DNA of 64,000 nt from Microbacterium paraoxydans (lineage in GTDB: Bacteria; Actinomycetota; Actinomycetes; Actinomycetales; Microbacteriaceae), in NCBI RefSeq assembly GCF_900105335.1, contig NZ_LT629770.1:682001-746000 (forward strand). The letters are read 5' to 3'. This document shows positions 35,221 through 44,446 of this stretch, one piece after another. The notes below the pieces were generated by a model. It saw nothing but the letters and a program-made list of their open reading frames with translations. It was not told the DNA's origin and searched no databases. Numbering within the stretch: the stretch's first letter is position 1; every line of letters starts with the position of its first letter. The position numbers and the translations under genes were made by a program.

Positions 35221-37293
35221 CTACGCGTGCCCGGCCCGCTCCATCGACCGGAGCTCCTTCTTCAGATCCTGCACTTCGTCGCGCAGACGCCCGGCGAGCT
35301 CGAACTTCAGCTCGCTGGCCGCCGCGAGCATCTGATCGGTGAGGTCCTGGATCGTCGCCTCCAGCTGCTGTGCGCCCTCGGCTGCGATCCCGGTGCGCCG
35401 CAGGTTCGGTGTCGGCGACTTGCCCTTGCCCGACGCGCGGCCCCGGCCGGACATCAGCTCCGCCGTGTCCTGCCCCTCGCGCGCCAGCACTTCGGTGATG
35501 TCGGCGATGCGCTTGCGCAGCGGCTGCGGATCGATGCCGTGCTCCTTGTTGTACGCGATCTGCTTCTCACGCCGGCGGTCGGTCTCCTCGATGGCCTTCG
35601 CCATGGAGTCCGTCATGTTGTCCGCGTACATGTGCACTTCACCGGAGACGTTTCGCGCGGCGCGGCCGATGGTCTGGATGAGCGACGTCCCGGAGCGGAG
35701 GAACCCCTCCTTGTCCGCGTCGAGGATCGCGACGAGCGACACCTCCGGGAGGTCGAGTCCCTCTCGCAGCAGGTTGATACCCACCAGGACGTCGTACACA
35801 CCGGCGCGCAGTTCGCTGAGAAGCTCGACGCGACGCAGGGTGTCGACGTCGGAGTGCAGGTAACGCACCCGGACGCCGTGCTCGCCGAGGAAGTCGGTCA
35901 GCTCCTCCGCCATCTTCTTCGTGAGGGTCGTGACGAGGACGCGCTCGTCCCGCTCCACGCGAAGCCTGATCTCCTCGAGCAGATCGTCGATCTGTCCCTT
36001 CGACGGTTTGACGATGATCTCCGGGTCGACCAGTCCCGTCGGGCGGATGATCTGCTCCACCACACCGTCGGCGATGCCCATCTCGTACTTGCCCGGGGTC
36101 GCCGACAGGTAGACGGTCTGCCCCACGCGGTTCTTGAACTCGTCCCAGCGCAGTGGTCGGTTGTCCATCGCGCTCGGCAGGCGGAAGCCGTGGTCGACGA
36201 GCGTGCGCTTGCGGGAGGCGTCGCCTTCGTACATCGCGCCGATCTGCGGCACCGTCACGTGGGACTCGTCGATGACGAGCAGGAAGTCGTCCGGGAAGAA
36301 GTCGAGGAGCGTGTGCGGGGGCTCCCCCGGCATGCGCCCGTCCATGTGACGCGAGTAGTTCTCGATACCGGAGCAGAAACCGAGCTGCTGCAGCATCTCC
36401 AGGTCGAACGTCGTCCGCATCCGGAGGCGCTGCGCCTCGAGGAGCTTGCCCTGACGTTCGAACTCCTTCAGCCGCTCCTCCAGCTCGTGCTCGATCGTGC
36501 CGATGGAGCGCTGGATGACGTCGGTGCCCGCGACGTAGTGCGAGGCGGGGAAGATCGGCACGGCGTCGAGCTTCTCGATGACCTCGCCCGTGAGCGGGTG
36601 CAGCGAGTAGAGCGCCTCGATCTCGTCGCCGAAGAGCTCGATGCGGATGGCGTGCTCCTCGTACACCGGGATGATCTCGATCGTGTCGCCGCGGACACGG
36701 AAGTTGCCCCGCGAGAAGTCGACGTCGTTGCGGTTGTATTGCATCGCGATGAACTGCCGGATCAGGGCGTCGCGGTCGTACCGCTCACCCACCTGGAGCG
36801 CGACCATGGCGCGCAGGTACTCCTCCGGAGCACCCAGGCCGTAGATGCAGGAGACGGTCGATACCACGACCACATCCCGACGGCTCAGCAGGGAGTTCGT
36901 CGTCGAGTGGCGGAGACGCTCGACCTCCGCGTTGATCGAGGAGTCCTTCTCGATGAAGGTGTCCGTCTGCGGGACGTAGGCCTCGGGCTGGTAGTAGTCG
37001 TAGTACGAGACGAAGTACTCGACGGCGTTGTTCGGCATGAGCTCGCGGAACTCGTTGGCGAGCTGTGCGGCGAGGGTCTTGTTGTGCGCGAGCACGAGCG
37101 TGGGACGCTGCACCTGTTCGACGAGCCACGCCGTGGTCGCCGATTTGCCTGTTCCGGTCGCACCGAGCAGCACGATGTCCGTCTCTCCCGCATTGATGCG
37201 GGAAGCCAGCTCGGCGATGGCCTGCGGCTGGTCACCGGCGGGGGCGTACTCGCTGATGACCTCGAAGGGGCGGACACTGCGGGTGGGCTGCAT
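35221..37293 (-). CDS. uvrB: UvrABC system protein B
   Basis: A DEAD-like helicase of 690 residues that verifies DNA damage and loads UvrC. Motif I is [15 protein letters not shown] near residue 40, the beta-hairpin region [21 protein letters not shown] follows, then [21 protein letters not shown] (motif II), and late helicase motifs [20 protein letters not shown] and QTIGRAARN. The C-terminal UVR motif ([24 protein letters not shown]) contacts UvrC. It begins four bases after the coaE stop. uvrA and uvrC are in a separate cluster 1.2 kb downstream. Confidence 0.97.
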   Translation of the reverse strand: MQPTRSVRPFEVISEYAPAGDQPQAIAELASRINAGETDIVLLGATGTGKSATTAWLVEQVQRPTLVLAHNKTLAAQLANEFRELMPNNAVEYFVSYYDYYQPEAYVPQTDTFIEKDSSINAEVERLRHSTTNSLLSRRDVVVVSTVSCIYGLGAPEEYLRAMVALQVGERYDRDALIRQFIAMQYNRNDVDFSRGNFRVRGDTIEIIPVYEEHAIRIELFGDEIEALYSLHPLTGEVIEKLDAVPIFPASHYVAGTDVIQRSIGTIEHELEERLKEFERQGKLLEAQRLRMRTTFDLEMLQQLGFCSGIENYSRHMDGRMPGEPPHTLLDFFPDDFLLVIDESHVTVPQIGAMYEGDASRKRTLVDHGFRLPSAMDNRPLRWDEFKNRVGQTVYLSATPGKYEMGIADGVVEQIIRPTGLVDPEIIVKPSKGQIDDLLEEIRLRVERDERVLVTTLTKKMAEELTDFLGEHGVRVRYLHSDVDTLRRVELLSELRAGVYDVLVGINLLREGLDLPEVSLVAILDADKEGFLRSGTSLIQTIGRAARNVSGEVHMYADNMTDSMAKAIEETDRRREKQIAYNKEHGIDPQPLRKRIADITEVLAREGQDTAELMSGRGRASGKGKSPTPNLRRTGIAAEGAQQLEATIQDLTDQMLAAASELKFELAGRLRDEVQDLKKELRSMERAGHA

Positions 37294-37296
37294 ACA

Positions 37297-37932
37297 TCAA
37301 GCGTATGCCGCCCCTCCGACATCGGGGCCGCGTCCGTGCGCTCGGAGCCGGCCCCAGAGCGCGTCCGTCTGGGCCAGCGTGTCCGCGATCGATCCTGCGG
37401 TGTCGATGACGACGTCGGCGATCGCGAGCCGCCGCTCGTCCGGGACCTGGGCGGCGATCCGGCGGCGCGCCTCCTCCGGCGTCATCCCGCGCAGCCCGAC
37501 GAGCCTCTCGAGACGGACCTCCTCGGGCGCGTGCGCGACGACGATCGCATCCCACGGGTCATCGACACGCGCCTCCACGAGAAGCGGCACGTCGTAGACG
37601 ACGACAGCATCCGGATCGGCACGGAACGCGGCGTCGAAACGGCGCTGGGACTCGGCGCGCACGGCAGGGTGCACGATGGCGTTCAGCTGCGCGAGACGGC
37701 CCGGATCGGCGAACACGGTCGCCCCGAGAGCGGCCCGGTCGAGCGAACCGTCTCCGGCGATGACCTCGTCGCCGAACGTCCGCGCGATCGCGCCGAGCAC
37801 CTCGGATCCCGGCGCCTGGACCTCGCGCACGATCCGATCAGCGTCGACGATCACCGCGCCGAGCTCGGCGAGCCGGTTCGCGATGGTGGACTTCCCCGAC
37901 GCGATGCCTCCGGTGAGAGCGATGAGCGGCAT
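37297..37932 (-). CDS. coaE: Dephospho-CoA kinase
   Basis: The last enzyme of coenzyme A synthesis, 211 residues. The P-loop is LTGGIASGKSTIANRL at residues 5-20, with VIVDADRIVREV (Asp base) and the lid region VVVYDVPLLVEARVDDPWDAIVVVHA-like segment (here VVAHAPEEVRLERL). It is cytoplasmic, uses ATP to phosphorylate the 3' ribose hydroxyl of dephospho-CoA, and heads the operon coaE-uvrB-tfoX-like on the minus strand. coaE next to uvrB is a common actinobacterial pairing. Confidence 0.95.
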   Translation of the reverse strand: MPLIALTGGIASGKSTIANRLAELGAVIVDADRIVREVQAPGSEVLGAIARTFGDEVIAGDGSLDRAALGATVFADPGRLAQLNAIVHPAVRAESQRRFDAAFRADPDAVVVYDVPLLVEARVDDPWDAIVVAHAPEEVRLERLVGLRGMTPEEARRRIAAQVPDERRLAIADVVIDTAGSIADTLAQTDALWGRLRAHGRGPDVGGAAYA

Positions 37933-38058
37933 CCGACCATCCTGCCACGCCTGTCCGAGGGCGGCGCCCGACGCTGCCGCGGAACAATCGGGAAAGCTTC
38001 GGTCCCTCTTGAGGAAGACTTGACGGTCCCCTGAGGTGCGCTGCGTAACGTCGAAGCC

Positions 38059-38616
38059 ATGACGAACACGGATGCCCCCGCACGCCCTGACCGCACCGAG
38101 CGACGCTTCCGGCGCCGCCCGATCATGGCGTTCGCGCTGGCCGTGCTCGCTACCGGAGGAATCGGTGCCGCGCTCACGAGCGCCGCGTGGACCGACAACA
38201 CCTTCTTCAGCGTTCCGGCCGCAGGAGCCACCTTCAACCTCCAGGGTTCCACCGACGGAACCACCTGGAAGGAGTCAGCCGCGAAGAACAGCATCGAGCT
38301 CGTCGTGCCCGCGGAGAAGCTGGCCAACCTGCTCCCCGGCGAGACCCGCACCATCAAGCTCTGGGTCAAGAACGCCAGTTCCGTCAACGCCGCACTCACC
38401 TCGACCGTCGAGTACGCCCCCGGTAACACGGCGACGGACTTCACGGTCAAGCCGACGGCGACGATCACCGGGCTCGCGGCGTCGCTGACCTCCTCCGGCT
38501 CCACGGCGACCGATGAGTTCGACCTCGTCGTCACCACCCCGGCCGACTGGCCGACGAGCAACCAGGGCAAGACCGGCACGATCCTGGTCACGGTCTCTGC
38601 CACCGCCACCAACTGA
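38059..38616 (+). CDS. SipW-dependent-type exported protein 1
   Basis: A 185-residue secreted protein. After a basic N-terminus (RTERRFRRRP) a hydrophobic segment leads to the cleavage-region motif ALTSAAWTDNTFF, the pattern of SipW-cognate alternative signal peptides; it predicts handling by the signal peptidase encoded next door. The mature protein is rich in Thr, Ser, Ala and beta-strands (TIKLWVKNASSVNAALTSTVEYA), with a TasA/CalY-like look but no proven relation. TAACGT lies seven bases before the ATG. It may form surface fibres or coat the cell; function is unknown. Confidence 0.8.
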   Translation: MTNTDAPARPDRTERRFRRRPIMAFALAVLATGGIGAALTSAAWTDNTFFSVPAAGATFNLQGSTDGTTWKESAAKNSIELVVPAEKLANLLPGETRTIKLWVKNASSVNAALTSTVEYAPGNTATDFTVKPTATITGLAASLTSSGSTATDEFDLVVTTPADWPTSNQGKTGTILVTVSATATN

Positions 38617-38651
38617 CCCCCCAACCCCGCAGCAGAGACGAAGGACGAACC

Positions 38652-39167
38652 GTGGTGCAGCTCCTCCGCCGGCTCGCCCTGCCCGTGCTCTGGGCGCTGG
38701 CTGCCATGGGCGTGGGCTGCGGCGTCGTCTGGGGCGCCACGGCGATCGGGCTCATCCAGCCGCTCGTCGTGATCTCGGGCTCCATGGAACCCGAGATCAT
38801 GACGGGCGACCTCCTCATCGCCACGAAGGTCCCCGCCGAATCCTTGGAGGTCGGTGACGTCGTCAGCCTGCCGAGCGCGCTGACCGACTCCCTGGTGACC
38901 CACCGCATCACCGCCATCGCGGACTCCGACGGCACGCGCACGGTCACCATGAAGGGCGACCACAACGAGTTCTCCGACGCGCTCGACTATCCGGTGACCG
39001 GCGACGTGTGGAAGCCGGCGGTACAGCTTCCCGGATGGGGAACCGCCATCATGCGGATGACCACGCCGGCGGTCGCCGTCCCGATGTTCCTCGGTCTCCT
39101 GGGGCTGCTCGGCCTCAGCATGATGAGCCCGGCCGAGCGACCGGCACGAAAGCCCCTGGCTACGTGA
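38652..39167 (+). CDS. sipW: SipW-type signal peptidase I
   Basis: A 171-residue membrane protease. The N-terminal helix ALPVLWALAAMGVGCGVVWG is followed by the serine in VVISGSMEPEIMTGDLL (Ser44) and the histidine in SLVTHRITAI (His84), the Ser-His arrangement of archaeal/eukaryotic-like SipW rather than Ser-Lys. A second helix near the C-terminus (AVAVPMFLGLLGLLGLSMM) anchors the protein. A GTG start at 38652 gives the expected short cytoplasmic tail. Both neighbours carry SipW-type signal sequences, and the third gene overlaps its stop, so the three form one secretion cassette. Confidence 0.88.
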   Translation: MVQLLRRLALPVLWALAAMGVGCGVVWGATAIGLIQPLVVISGSMEPEIMTGDLLIATKVPAESLEVGDVVSLPSALTDSLVTHRITAIADSDGTRTVTMKGDHNEFSDALDYPVTGDVWKPAVQLPGWGTAIMRMTTPAVAVPMFLGLLGLLGLSMMSPAERPARKPLAT

Positions 39168-39694
39168 CACCCGCACGAAGGTTCTCCCCGGTGGCCGGCC
39201 TCGTTGTCGCGATGGCTCTCGTCTTCCTGGCCGTCGCTCAGGGAATCGTCTCGACCACCAGCGCGGCGTGGACGGATCGGACCGTGGTCACGGCGACGAT
39301 GACGTCCGCCTCGGCATGGTTGTCGCCGTTCGCGGGGAACACGTGCAAGGCCTACAGCAGCCCGTCGGCAGCTCCCACCAGCTGCACGATCACGGCGATC
39401 CGCTACGAGGAGATCAGCGACGCCTCCGGCCACTTCTACATCAGCACGAACGCCCCGGGCGGGTCGCACCACGTCGAGGTCGACGTGGATCTGAAGAGGG
39501 CGACGGGCCTTCCCCGGACATGGACTTCCTGGACCGAAGCGGGGGTGCTCCCGGGCAGCCACGTCACGCCCGACCGCGCATGGACGTGCTCCTCGTTGCC
39601 GCGGCTCACCGGCCGCAGCCTCGACTGGCACCTCACCGACCTCCAGGTTCCCGTGACGCTGCAGCGCGGCACGGCGAACACGATCTGCGCGTGA
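39164..39694 (+). CDS. SipW-dependent-type exported protein 2
   Basis: A 176-residue secreted protein. Its GTG overlaps the sipW stop by three bases (GTGA), so it is coupled to the peptidase. The N-terminal hydrophobic run FSPVAGLVVAMALVFLAVAQG leads to VSTTSAAWTDRTVVTA, closely matching the AAWTD cleavage region of the first exported protein. Four Cys in the mature part (TCKAYS, SCTITA, WTCSSL, NTICA) suggest disulfides, in contrast to the Cys-free partner. It has no recognised domain. It may be the minor or capping partner of the first protein. Confidence 0.75.
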   Translation: MTPARRFSPVAGLVVAMALVFLAVAQGIVSTTSAAWTDRTVVTATMTSASAWLSPFAGNTCKAYSSPSAAPTSCTITAIRYEEISDASGHFYISTNAPGGSHHVEVDVDLKRATGLPRTWTSWTEAGVLPGSHVTPDRAWTCSSLPRLTGRSLDWHLTDLQVPVTLQRGTANTICA

Positions 39695-39721
39695 GCACCC
39701 CGGGGCCCCAGCGAGCGCCCC

Positions 39722-40294
39722 TCAGCGCGCGAGCAGCTGCCGCCGGGAGCTGATCACGCCGGTGTCGAAGCCGGCGAGATGCAGACCGCCGTGGAAACGG
39801 GCGTGCTCGATCTTGATGCAGCGGTCCATGACCACCGAGAGCCCGGCCGCCTCCGCGATCGCGGCCGCCTCCTCGTTCCAGGAGCCGAGCTGGAGCCACA
39901 GCGTCTTGGCCCCGCTGTCGACCGCCTCCTGCGCGACCCCTGGCAGGTCGTCATGACGACGGAAGACGTCGACGATGTCGGGCTGCACTGGCAGGGCACT
40001 CAACGACGGATACACCGGCTGCCCGAGGATCTCGGTCTCCCTCGGGTTCACGAGATAGACGTCGTAGGGCGTGCTGGAGAGCAGGTACGTCGCGACGAAG
40101 TAGGAGGCCCGCGCGGGGTTGCCCGACGCCCCGACGATGGCGATCGATCGCGCCCGCCGCAGCAGTCCGAACCGCTGCGGCTGCGTGGGGCCGGTCCAGG
40201 TGCGGCCCGGTTCGACGACCGCGGGGAGCGCGCAGCTGGCGGCATCCGTGGCCGGAGGAAGGGCGCAGGCGTCGCCGGCGGAGGTCGCGCTCAT
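39722..40294 (-). CDS. CoA-binding protein (YccU type)
   Basis: A 190-residue Rossmann-fold protein. SIAIVGASGNPARASYFVATYL is the nucleotide-binding start of a CoA-binding domain, followed by VYLVNPRETEILGQPVYPSL and LWLQLGSWNEEAAAIAEAAGL with VMDRCIKIEHARF. Family members bind CoA but have no assigned reaction. It is the last gene of a six-gene overlapping run and overlaps metY by four bases; YccU-type genes often accompany O-acetylhomoserine sulfhydrylases. Confidence 0.88.
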   Translation of the reverse strand: MSATSAGDACALPPATDAASCALPAVVEPGRTWTGPTQPQRFGLLRRARSIAIVGASGNPARASYFVATYLLSSTPYDVYLVNPRETEILGQPVYPSLSALPVQPDIVDVFRRHDDLPGVAQEAVDSGAKTLWLQLGSWNEEAAAIAEAAGLSVVMDRCIKIEHARFHGGLHLAGFDTGVISSRRQLLAR

Positions 40295-41595
40295 CGGTGG
40301 GCTCCCGTCGCGAGGGTGAGGGCCTGATCGAGGTCCCAGATGATGTCCTCCGCGTCCTCCAGGCCGACGGAGATGCGGATCAGGTCGGGGCGTACGCCGG
40401 CTGCGACGAGCTGCTCCTCGGTGAGCTGGCGGTGCGTGGTGGAGGCCGGGTGGATCACCAGGGTGCGGGCGTCGCCGATGTTGGCGAGGTGGGACGCGAG
40501 CTGCAGGTTCTCGATGAACGCCTCCCCCGCGGCGCGGCCGTCCTCGGCGGCGACCCCGAACGCGAACACGGATCCCGGTCCCAGCGGCAGGTACCGGGCG
40601 GCACGCTCATGATGCGGATGACCTTCGAGCCCTGCCCAGGTGACGTAGGACACGCGCGTGTCTGCAGCCAGCCACTCGGCGACGACCCGGGCGTTGGCGA
40701 TGTGAGCGTCGATGCGCTGGGGCAGCGTCTCTACGCCCTGCAGGAGCGTGAAGGCCGATTGCGGGCTCAGGGCGGGTCCGATGTCGCGCAGCTGTTCGGA
40801 GCGCAGCTTGGTGAGGAATCCGTACTCGCCGAAGTTGCCCCACCAGGAGATGCCGCCGTAGGAGGCCACGGGTTCGGTCATCTGCGGGAACTTGCCGTTG
40901 CCCCAGTCGAACGTGCCCTTCTCGATGACCACACCGCCGAGGGTCGTGCCGTGCCCGCCGAGGAACTTCGTGACCGAGTGGATGACGATGTCCGCCCCGT
41001 GCTCCAGCGGGCGCGCGAGGTACGGCGTGGCCAGGGTGGCGTCGACGACGAGCGGCACCCCCGCCTCATGCGCGACGGCGGCGAGACCCGCGATGTCGGC
41101 GATCTCGCCCGACGGGTTCCCGATCATCTCGACGTAGACGACCTTGGTCTCCGGACGGATGGCCGCGGCGAAGTCAGCCGGGTCGGAGGAGCTGACGAAC
41201 GTCGTCTCCACGCCGAACCGTCGCAGGGTGACGTCGAGCTGCGTCACCGTGCCGCCGTAGAGCTGCGCGGCGGCGACGACATGATCGCCCGCGCCCACGA
41301 GCGCGGCGAACGTGATGAACTCGGCGCTCATCCCGGAGGCGGTCGCCACCGCCCCGATACCGCCTTCCAGCGAGGCCAGCCGCTCCTCCAGGGCGGCGAC
41401 GGTGGGGTTGCCGATGCGCGAGTAGATGTTGCCGTACTTCTGCAGCGCGAAGAGATTCCCGGCGTCGGCCGCATCGTCGAAGACGAACGACGTCGTCTGG
41501 TAGATCGGCACCGCCCGCGCTCCGGTGGCGGCGTCCGGTGTGCCGCCGGCGTGCAGAGCGCGGGTGCGGAACCCGAAGCGGTGGTCCTCGGTCAT
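40291..41595 (-). CDS. metY: O-acetylhomoserine aminocarboxypropyltransferase (sulfhydrylase)
   Basis: A PLP enzyme of the Cys/Met metabolism fold, 434 residues, the longer MetY size rather than the shorter MetB. It makes homocysteine and acetate from O-acetylhomoserine and sulfide. Recognisable are the N-terminal RALHAGGTPDAATGARAVPIYQTTSFVF, the YSRIGNPTVAALEERLASLEGG region, and the PLP Lys in IHSVTKFLGGHGTTLGG. It overlaps acs upstream and the CoA-binding gene downstream, each by four bases, in an operon headed by a sulfonate-type ABC transporter. Confidence 0.93.
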   Translation of the reverse strand: MTEDHRFGFRTRALHAGGTPDAATGARAVPIYQTTSFVFDDAADAGNLFALQKYGNIYSRIGNPTVAALEERLASLEGGIGAVATASGMSAEFITFAALVGAGDHVVAAAQLYGGTVTQLDVTLRRFGVETTFVSSSDPADFAAAIRPETKVVYVEMIGNPSGEIADIAGLAAVAHEAGVPLVVDATLATPYLARPLEHGADIVIHSVTKFLGGHGTTLGGVVIEKGTFDWGNGKFPQMTEPVASYGGISWWGNFGEYGFLTKLRSEQLRDIGPALSPQSAFTLLQGVETLPQRIDAHIANARVVAEWLAADTRVSYVTWAGLEGHPHHERAARYLPLGPGSVFAFGVAAEDGRAAGEAFIENLQLASHLANIGDARTLVIHPASTTHRQLTEEQLVAAGVRPDLIRISVGLEDAEDIIWDLDQALTLATGAHR

Positions 41596-43598
41596 GATGT
41601 CCTCGATTCTGCGGCGAGAGCGCCGGCGATGTCGTCGACGGCCCAGGGGTTCTGCAGTGACGTCGTGTCGCCGAGGGCCTGCGGAGTGCGTCCCGCGCGC
41701 CGATCCTGTTCGGCATCCCAGAGCTGCGCGAGCAGGCGACGCATGATCTTCCCCGAGCGTGTCTTGGGCAGGTCCGGCACCACGATGACGTGCTTCGGCT
41801 TCGCGACCGGACCGATCGCGCGGGCGACCTCAGCGCGAAGCGCGTGCGCGTCGATCTCCGCCCGGCCGGACGGGGTGACGAACGCCACGACCGCCTGCCC
41901 GGTGACGGGGTCCGCCACACCGGCGGACCCGGCTTCGCCGACCGTCTCGTGCGCCACGAGCGCCGACTCGATCTCGATCGTCGAGAGGCGATGTCCGGAC
42001 ACGTTCACGACATCGTCGAGCCGGCCCAGGATCCAGATGAATCCGTCGGCGTCCCGGGTCGCCCCGTCTCCGGCGACGTAATAGCCGCCGTGCGCGCCCA
42101 CGCCTGCGTACGCGGCCCAGTACGCGTCGCGGTAGCGCTCCGGATTGCCCCAGACGGTCCGCGCCATCCCCGGCCACGGACGCCGGACGACCAGCGTCCC
42201 GGACCGGCCCGGCGCCACCTCGTCACCGTTCTCGTCGACCGCCGCGACGTCGATGCCCGGAAGCGGGACCGACGCGGAGCCGGGCTTCAGGGGTGTGATG
42301 CCGGGCAAGGGTGCGATCATCGCGGCCCCGGTCTCCGACTGCCACCACGTGTCGATGACGGGGAGCTCATCCCGCCCGAAGTTCCGGCGGAACCACACCC
42401 AGGCCTCCGGATTGATCGCCTCGCCCACCGTGCCGAGCAGTCGCAGGGTCGACAGGTCGTGGCCGCTCGGCAGCTCGTCGCCGAACCAGGTCATGAACAT
42501 CCGGATGAGGGTCGGGGCCGTGTAATAGACCGTGACGCCGTAGCGCTCGATGATCTCCAGGTGCCGCTCGCGGTGCGGAGTGTCCGGCGTGCCCTCGTAG
42601 ATGACCTGGGTGAGCCCGTTCGACAGCGGCCCGTAGATCTCGTAGGTGTGGGCGGTGACCCAGGCGAGATCGGCCGTGCACCAATGGACGTCGTCGGGTT
42701 TGGCGTCGAAGTGCGCCCAGTGCGCCCAGCTCGCGTGCGTCAGATAGCCGCCGGAGGTGTGCACGAGGCCCTTGGGCTTCCCCGTCGTGCCGGAGGTGTA
42801 GATGATGAAGAGCGGGTGCTCGGCGTCGAAGGCCTTCGCCTGATGCGCGGTGGGGGCCGTGTCGACGACGTCGTGCCACCACACGTCCCGGCCTTCGGTC
42901 CACGGGACGCTCTGTCCGGTGCGACGGAGCACGAGGACGTGTTCGAGCTCCGGCAGTCCGCCAGCGGCGGCATCGGCGGCGGTTTTGACCTCGGTCGCCG
43001 TCCCCCGCCGGAACTGGCCGTCGCTGGTGACGAGCAGCTTCGCCCCGGTGTCCTCGAGCCGGAAACGCACGGCCTCTGCGGAGAACCCCCCGAAGACGAG
43101 GGAGTGGACGGCTCCGATCCGCGCGCAGGCGAGCGTGATGACCACCGTCTCCACGAGCACGGGGAGGTAGATCACCACACGGTCGCCGGGTCGGATCCCG
43201 AGGCCTTCCAGCGCGTGCGCCGCCTGGGCCACCCGGCGCTGGAGGTCGGCGTAGGTCACCGAGACCCGGTCACCGGGCTCCCCTTCGAAGTGCAGCGCCA
43301 CCTTGTCTCCGCGCCCGGCGTCGACATGACGGTCCACGCAGTTCACCGCGACGTTCAGCCGGCCGCCGAGGAACCATCGCGCTGCCGGGACCGCACCGTC
43401 GACGGGCGGGTCCCACTCGTGCACGGCCGTCCACGGCTCGGTCCAGTCCAGTCGGCGCGCCGCGTCCTCCCAGAAGGCCAGAGGATCAGCGGCCGCGCGC
43501 TCGTAGGCGTCCGCGGTCACGTTGGCGTCGAGGAACGCGGGCGACGGAGGATAGATCCGTTCCTCCCGCAGCCGAGCCTCGGTCGTCGTCACGTCCAT
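41592..43598 (-). CDS. acs: Acetate--CoA ligase (acetyl-CoA synthetase)
   Basis: An AMP-forming ligase of 668 residues, full length. The adenylation P-loop is IIYTSGTTGKPKGLVHT, the aromatic acyl-pocket segment WWQSETGAAMIAP and the hinge GRLDDVVNVSGHR are present, and the C-terminal KTRSGKIMRRLL carries the acetylation-controlled Lys. It activates acetate to acetyl-CoA. It overlaps the ABC permease by ten bases and metY by four bases. Because MetY releases acetate, placing acs directly upstream suggests acetate recycling (inference). Confidence 0.93.
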   Translation of the reverse strand: MDVTTTEARLREERIYPPSPAFLDANVTADAYERAAADPLAFWEDAARRLDWTEPWTAVHEWDPPVDGAVPAARWFLGGRLNVAVNCVDRHVDAGRGDKVALHFEGEPGDRVSVTYADLQRRVAQAAHALEGLGIRPGDRVVIYLPVLVETVVITLACARIGAVHSLVFGGFSAEAVRFRLEDTGAKLLVTSDGQFRRGTATEVKTAADAAAGGLPELEHVLVLRRTGQSVPWTEGRDVWWHDVVDTAPTAHQAKAFDAEHPLFIIYTSGTTGKPKGLVHTSGGYLTHASWAHWAHFDAKPDDVHWCTADLAWVTAHTYEIYGPLSNGLTQVIYEGTPDTPHRERHLEIIERYGVTVYYTAPTLIRMFMTWFGDELPSGHDLSTLRLLGTVGEAINPEAWVWFRRNFGRDELPVIDTWWQSETGAAMIAPLPGITPLKPGSASVPLPGIDVAAVDENGDEVAPGRSGTLVVRRPWPGMARTVWGNPERYRDAYWAAYAGVGAHGGYYVAGDGATRDADGFIWILGRLDDVVNVSGHRLSTIEIESALVAHETVGEAGSAGVADPVTGQAVVAFVTPSGRAEIDAHALRAEVARAIGPVAKPKHVIVVPDLPKTRSGKIMRRLLAQLWDAEQDRRAGRTPQALGDTTSLQNPWAVDDIAGALAAESRTS

Positions 43599-44446
43599 CG
43601 CCGCAGCAGGTACTTATCCAACAGCGCGAGCACGCCGTTGGTGATCGTGCCGAGCAGCGCGAGCAGCACGATGGAGAGCAGGATGCGGTCGACGCGACCC
43701 GTGCTCTGCGAGTCCGTCAGCAGGAAGCCGAGCCCCATGGACGACGCGATCAGTTCGGCAGCAACCAGGAACAGCCACGCCTGGGCGAGCGCGAGGCGGA
43801 GGCCGGAGACGACGGACGGCACGACAGCCGGGAGCTGGACCGTGCGGAACAGCGACCATCCGTGCAGGCTGAACGAGCGTCCCGCCTCGACGAGCTGCGG
43901 ATCCACATGTCGGAGCGCCGAGGCGACCGTCGTGTAGACCGGGAAGAACGCGCCGATCGCGATGAGGGTCACCTTGGACTCCTCGCCGATCTGCATCCAC
44001 AGGATCAGCAGCGGCACCCAGGCGAGCGACGGCACCGCGCGAACCGCGGCGAGCGTCGGGCTGAGCAGCACGTCACCCCAGCGCGACAGCCCGACGATGC
44101 CGGCCGCGGCGAGGCCGACGACGGAGCCGATCGCGAACCCGAGAAGCACCCGCTGGACCGAGATGGCGATGTGGGTCCAGAGCTGACCGGACTCGGCGAG
44201 TTCCACCCCGGCCTGGAAGACCGACGCCGGCGCCGGGAGTCGGTACGGCTCGATGAGACCGGCCGTCGTGACCACCTGCCAGGCGATGAGGATCACGGCC
44301 GGGAGCAGGAAGCCCCCGAGGACCCGCACGACGGGCGGCAGACCACGCCGTGCTCCCCCCGTCCCCCGCCGGGGAGCACCCTTCGCGAACTCGAGTGTGT
44401 CCCGCGATTCCGCCGGGACGACCACCCGATCCTCGAAACCGGTCAC
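43589..44446 (-). CDS. ssuC: ABC transporter permease, aliphatic sulfonate/nitrate type
   Basis: A 285-residue BPD-type permease with a cytoplasmic N-tail and about six membrane helices (LGGFLLPAVILIAWQVVTTAG first). The EAA-type coupling loop is near ALRHVDPQLVEAGRSFSLHGWSLFRTVQLPAVVPSV. The family transports sulfonates, taurine, nitrate or thiamine precursors; which cannot be fixed from the permease alone. It overlaps the substrate-binding protein gene by four bases and acs by ten. Confidence 0.88.
   Translation of the reverse strand: MTGFEDRVVVPAESRDTLEFAKGAPRRGTGGARRGLPPVVRVLGGFLLPAVILIAWQVVTTAGLIEPYRLPAPASVFQAGVELAESGQLWTHIAISVQRVLLGFAIGSVVGLAAAGIVGLSRWGDVLLSPTLAAVRAVPSLAWVPLLILWMQIGEESKVTLIAIGAFFPVYTTVASALRHVDPQLVEAGRSFSLHGWSLFRTVQLPAVVPSVVSGLRLALAQAWLFLVAAELIASSMGLGFLLTDSQSTGRVDRILLSIVLLALLGTITNGVLALLDKYLLRRWT

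Noticed and set aside
34987..38034. About 1000-codon plus-strand frame opposite uvrB and coaE
   Set aside because: Antisense shadow of two well-defined genes; no motif.
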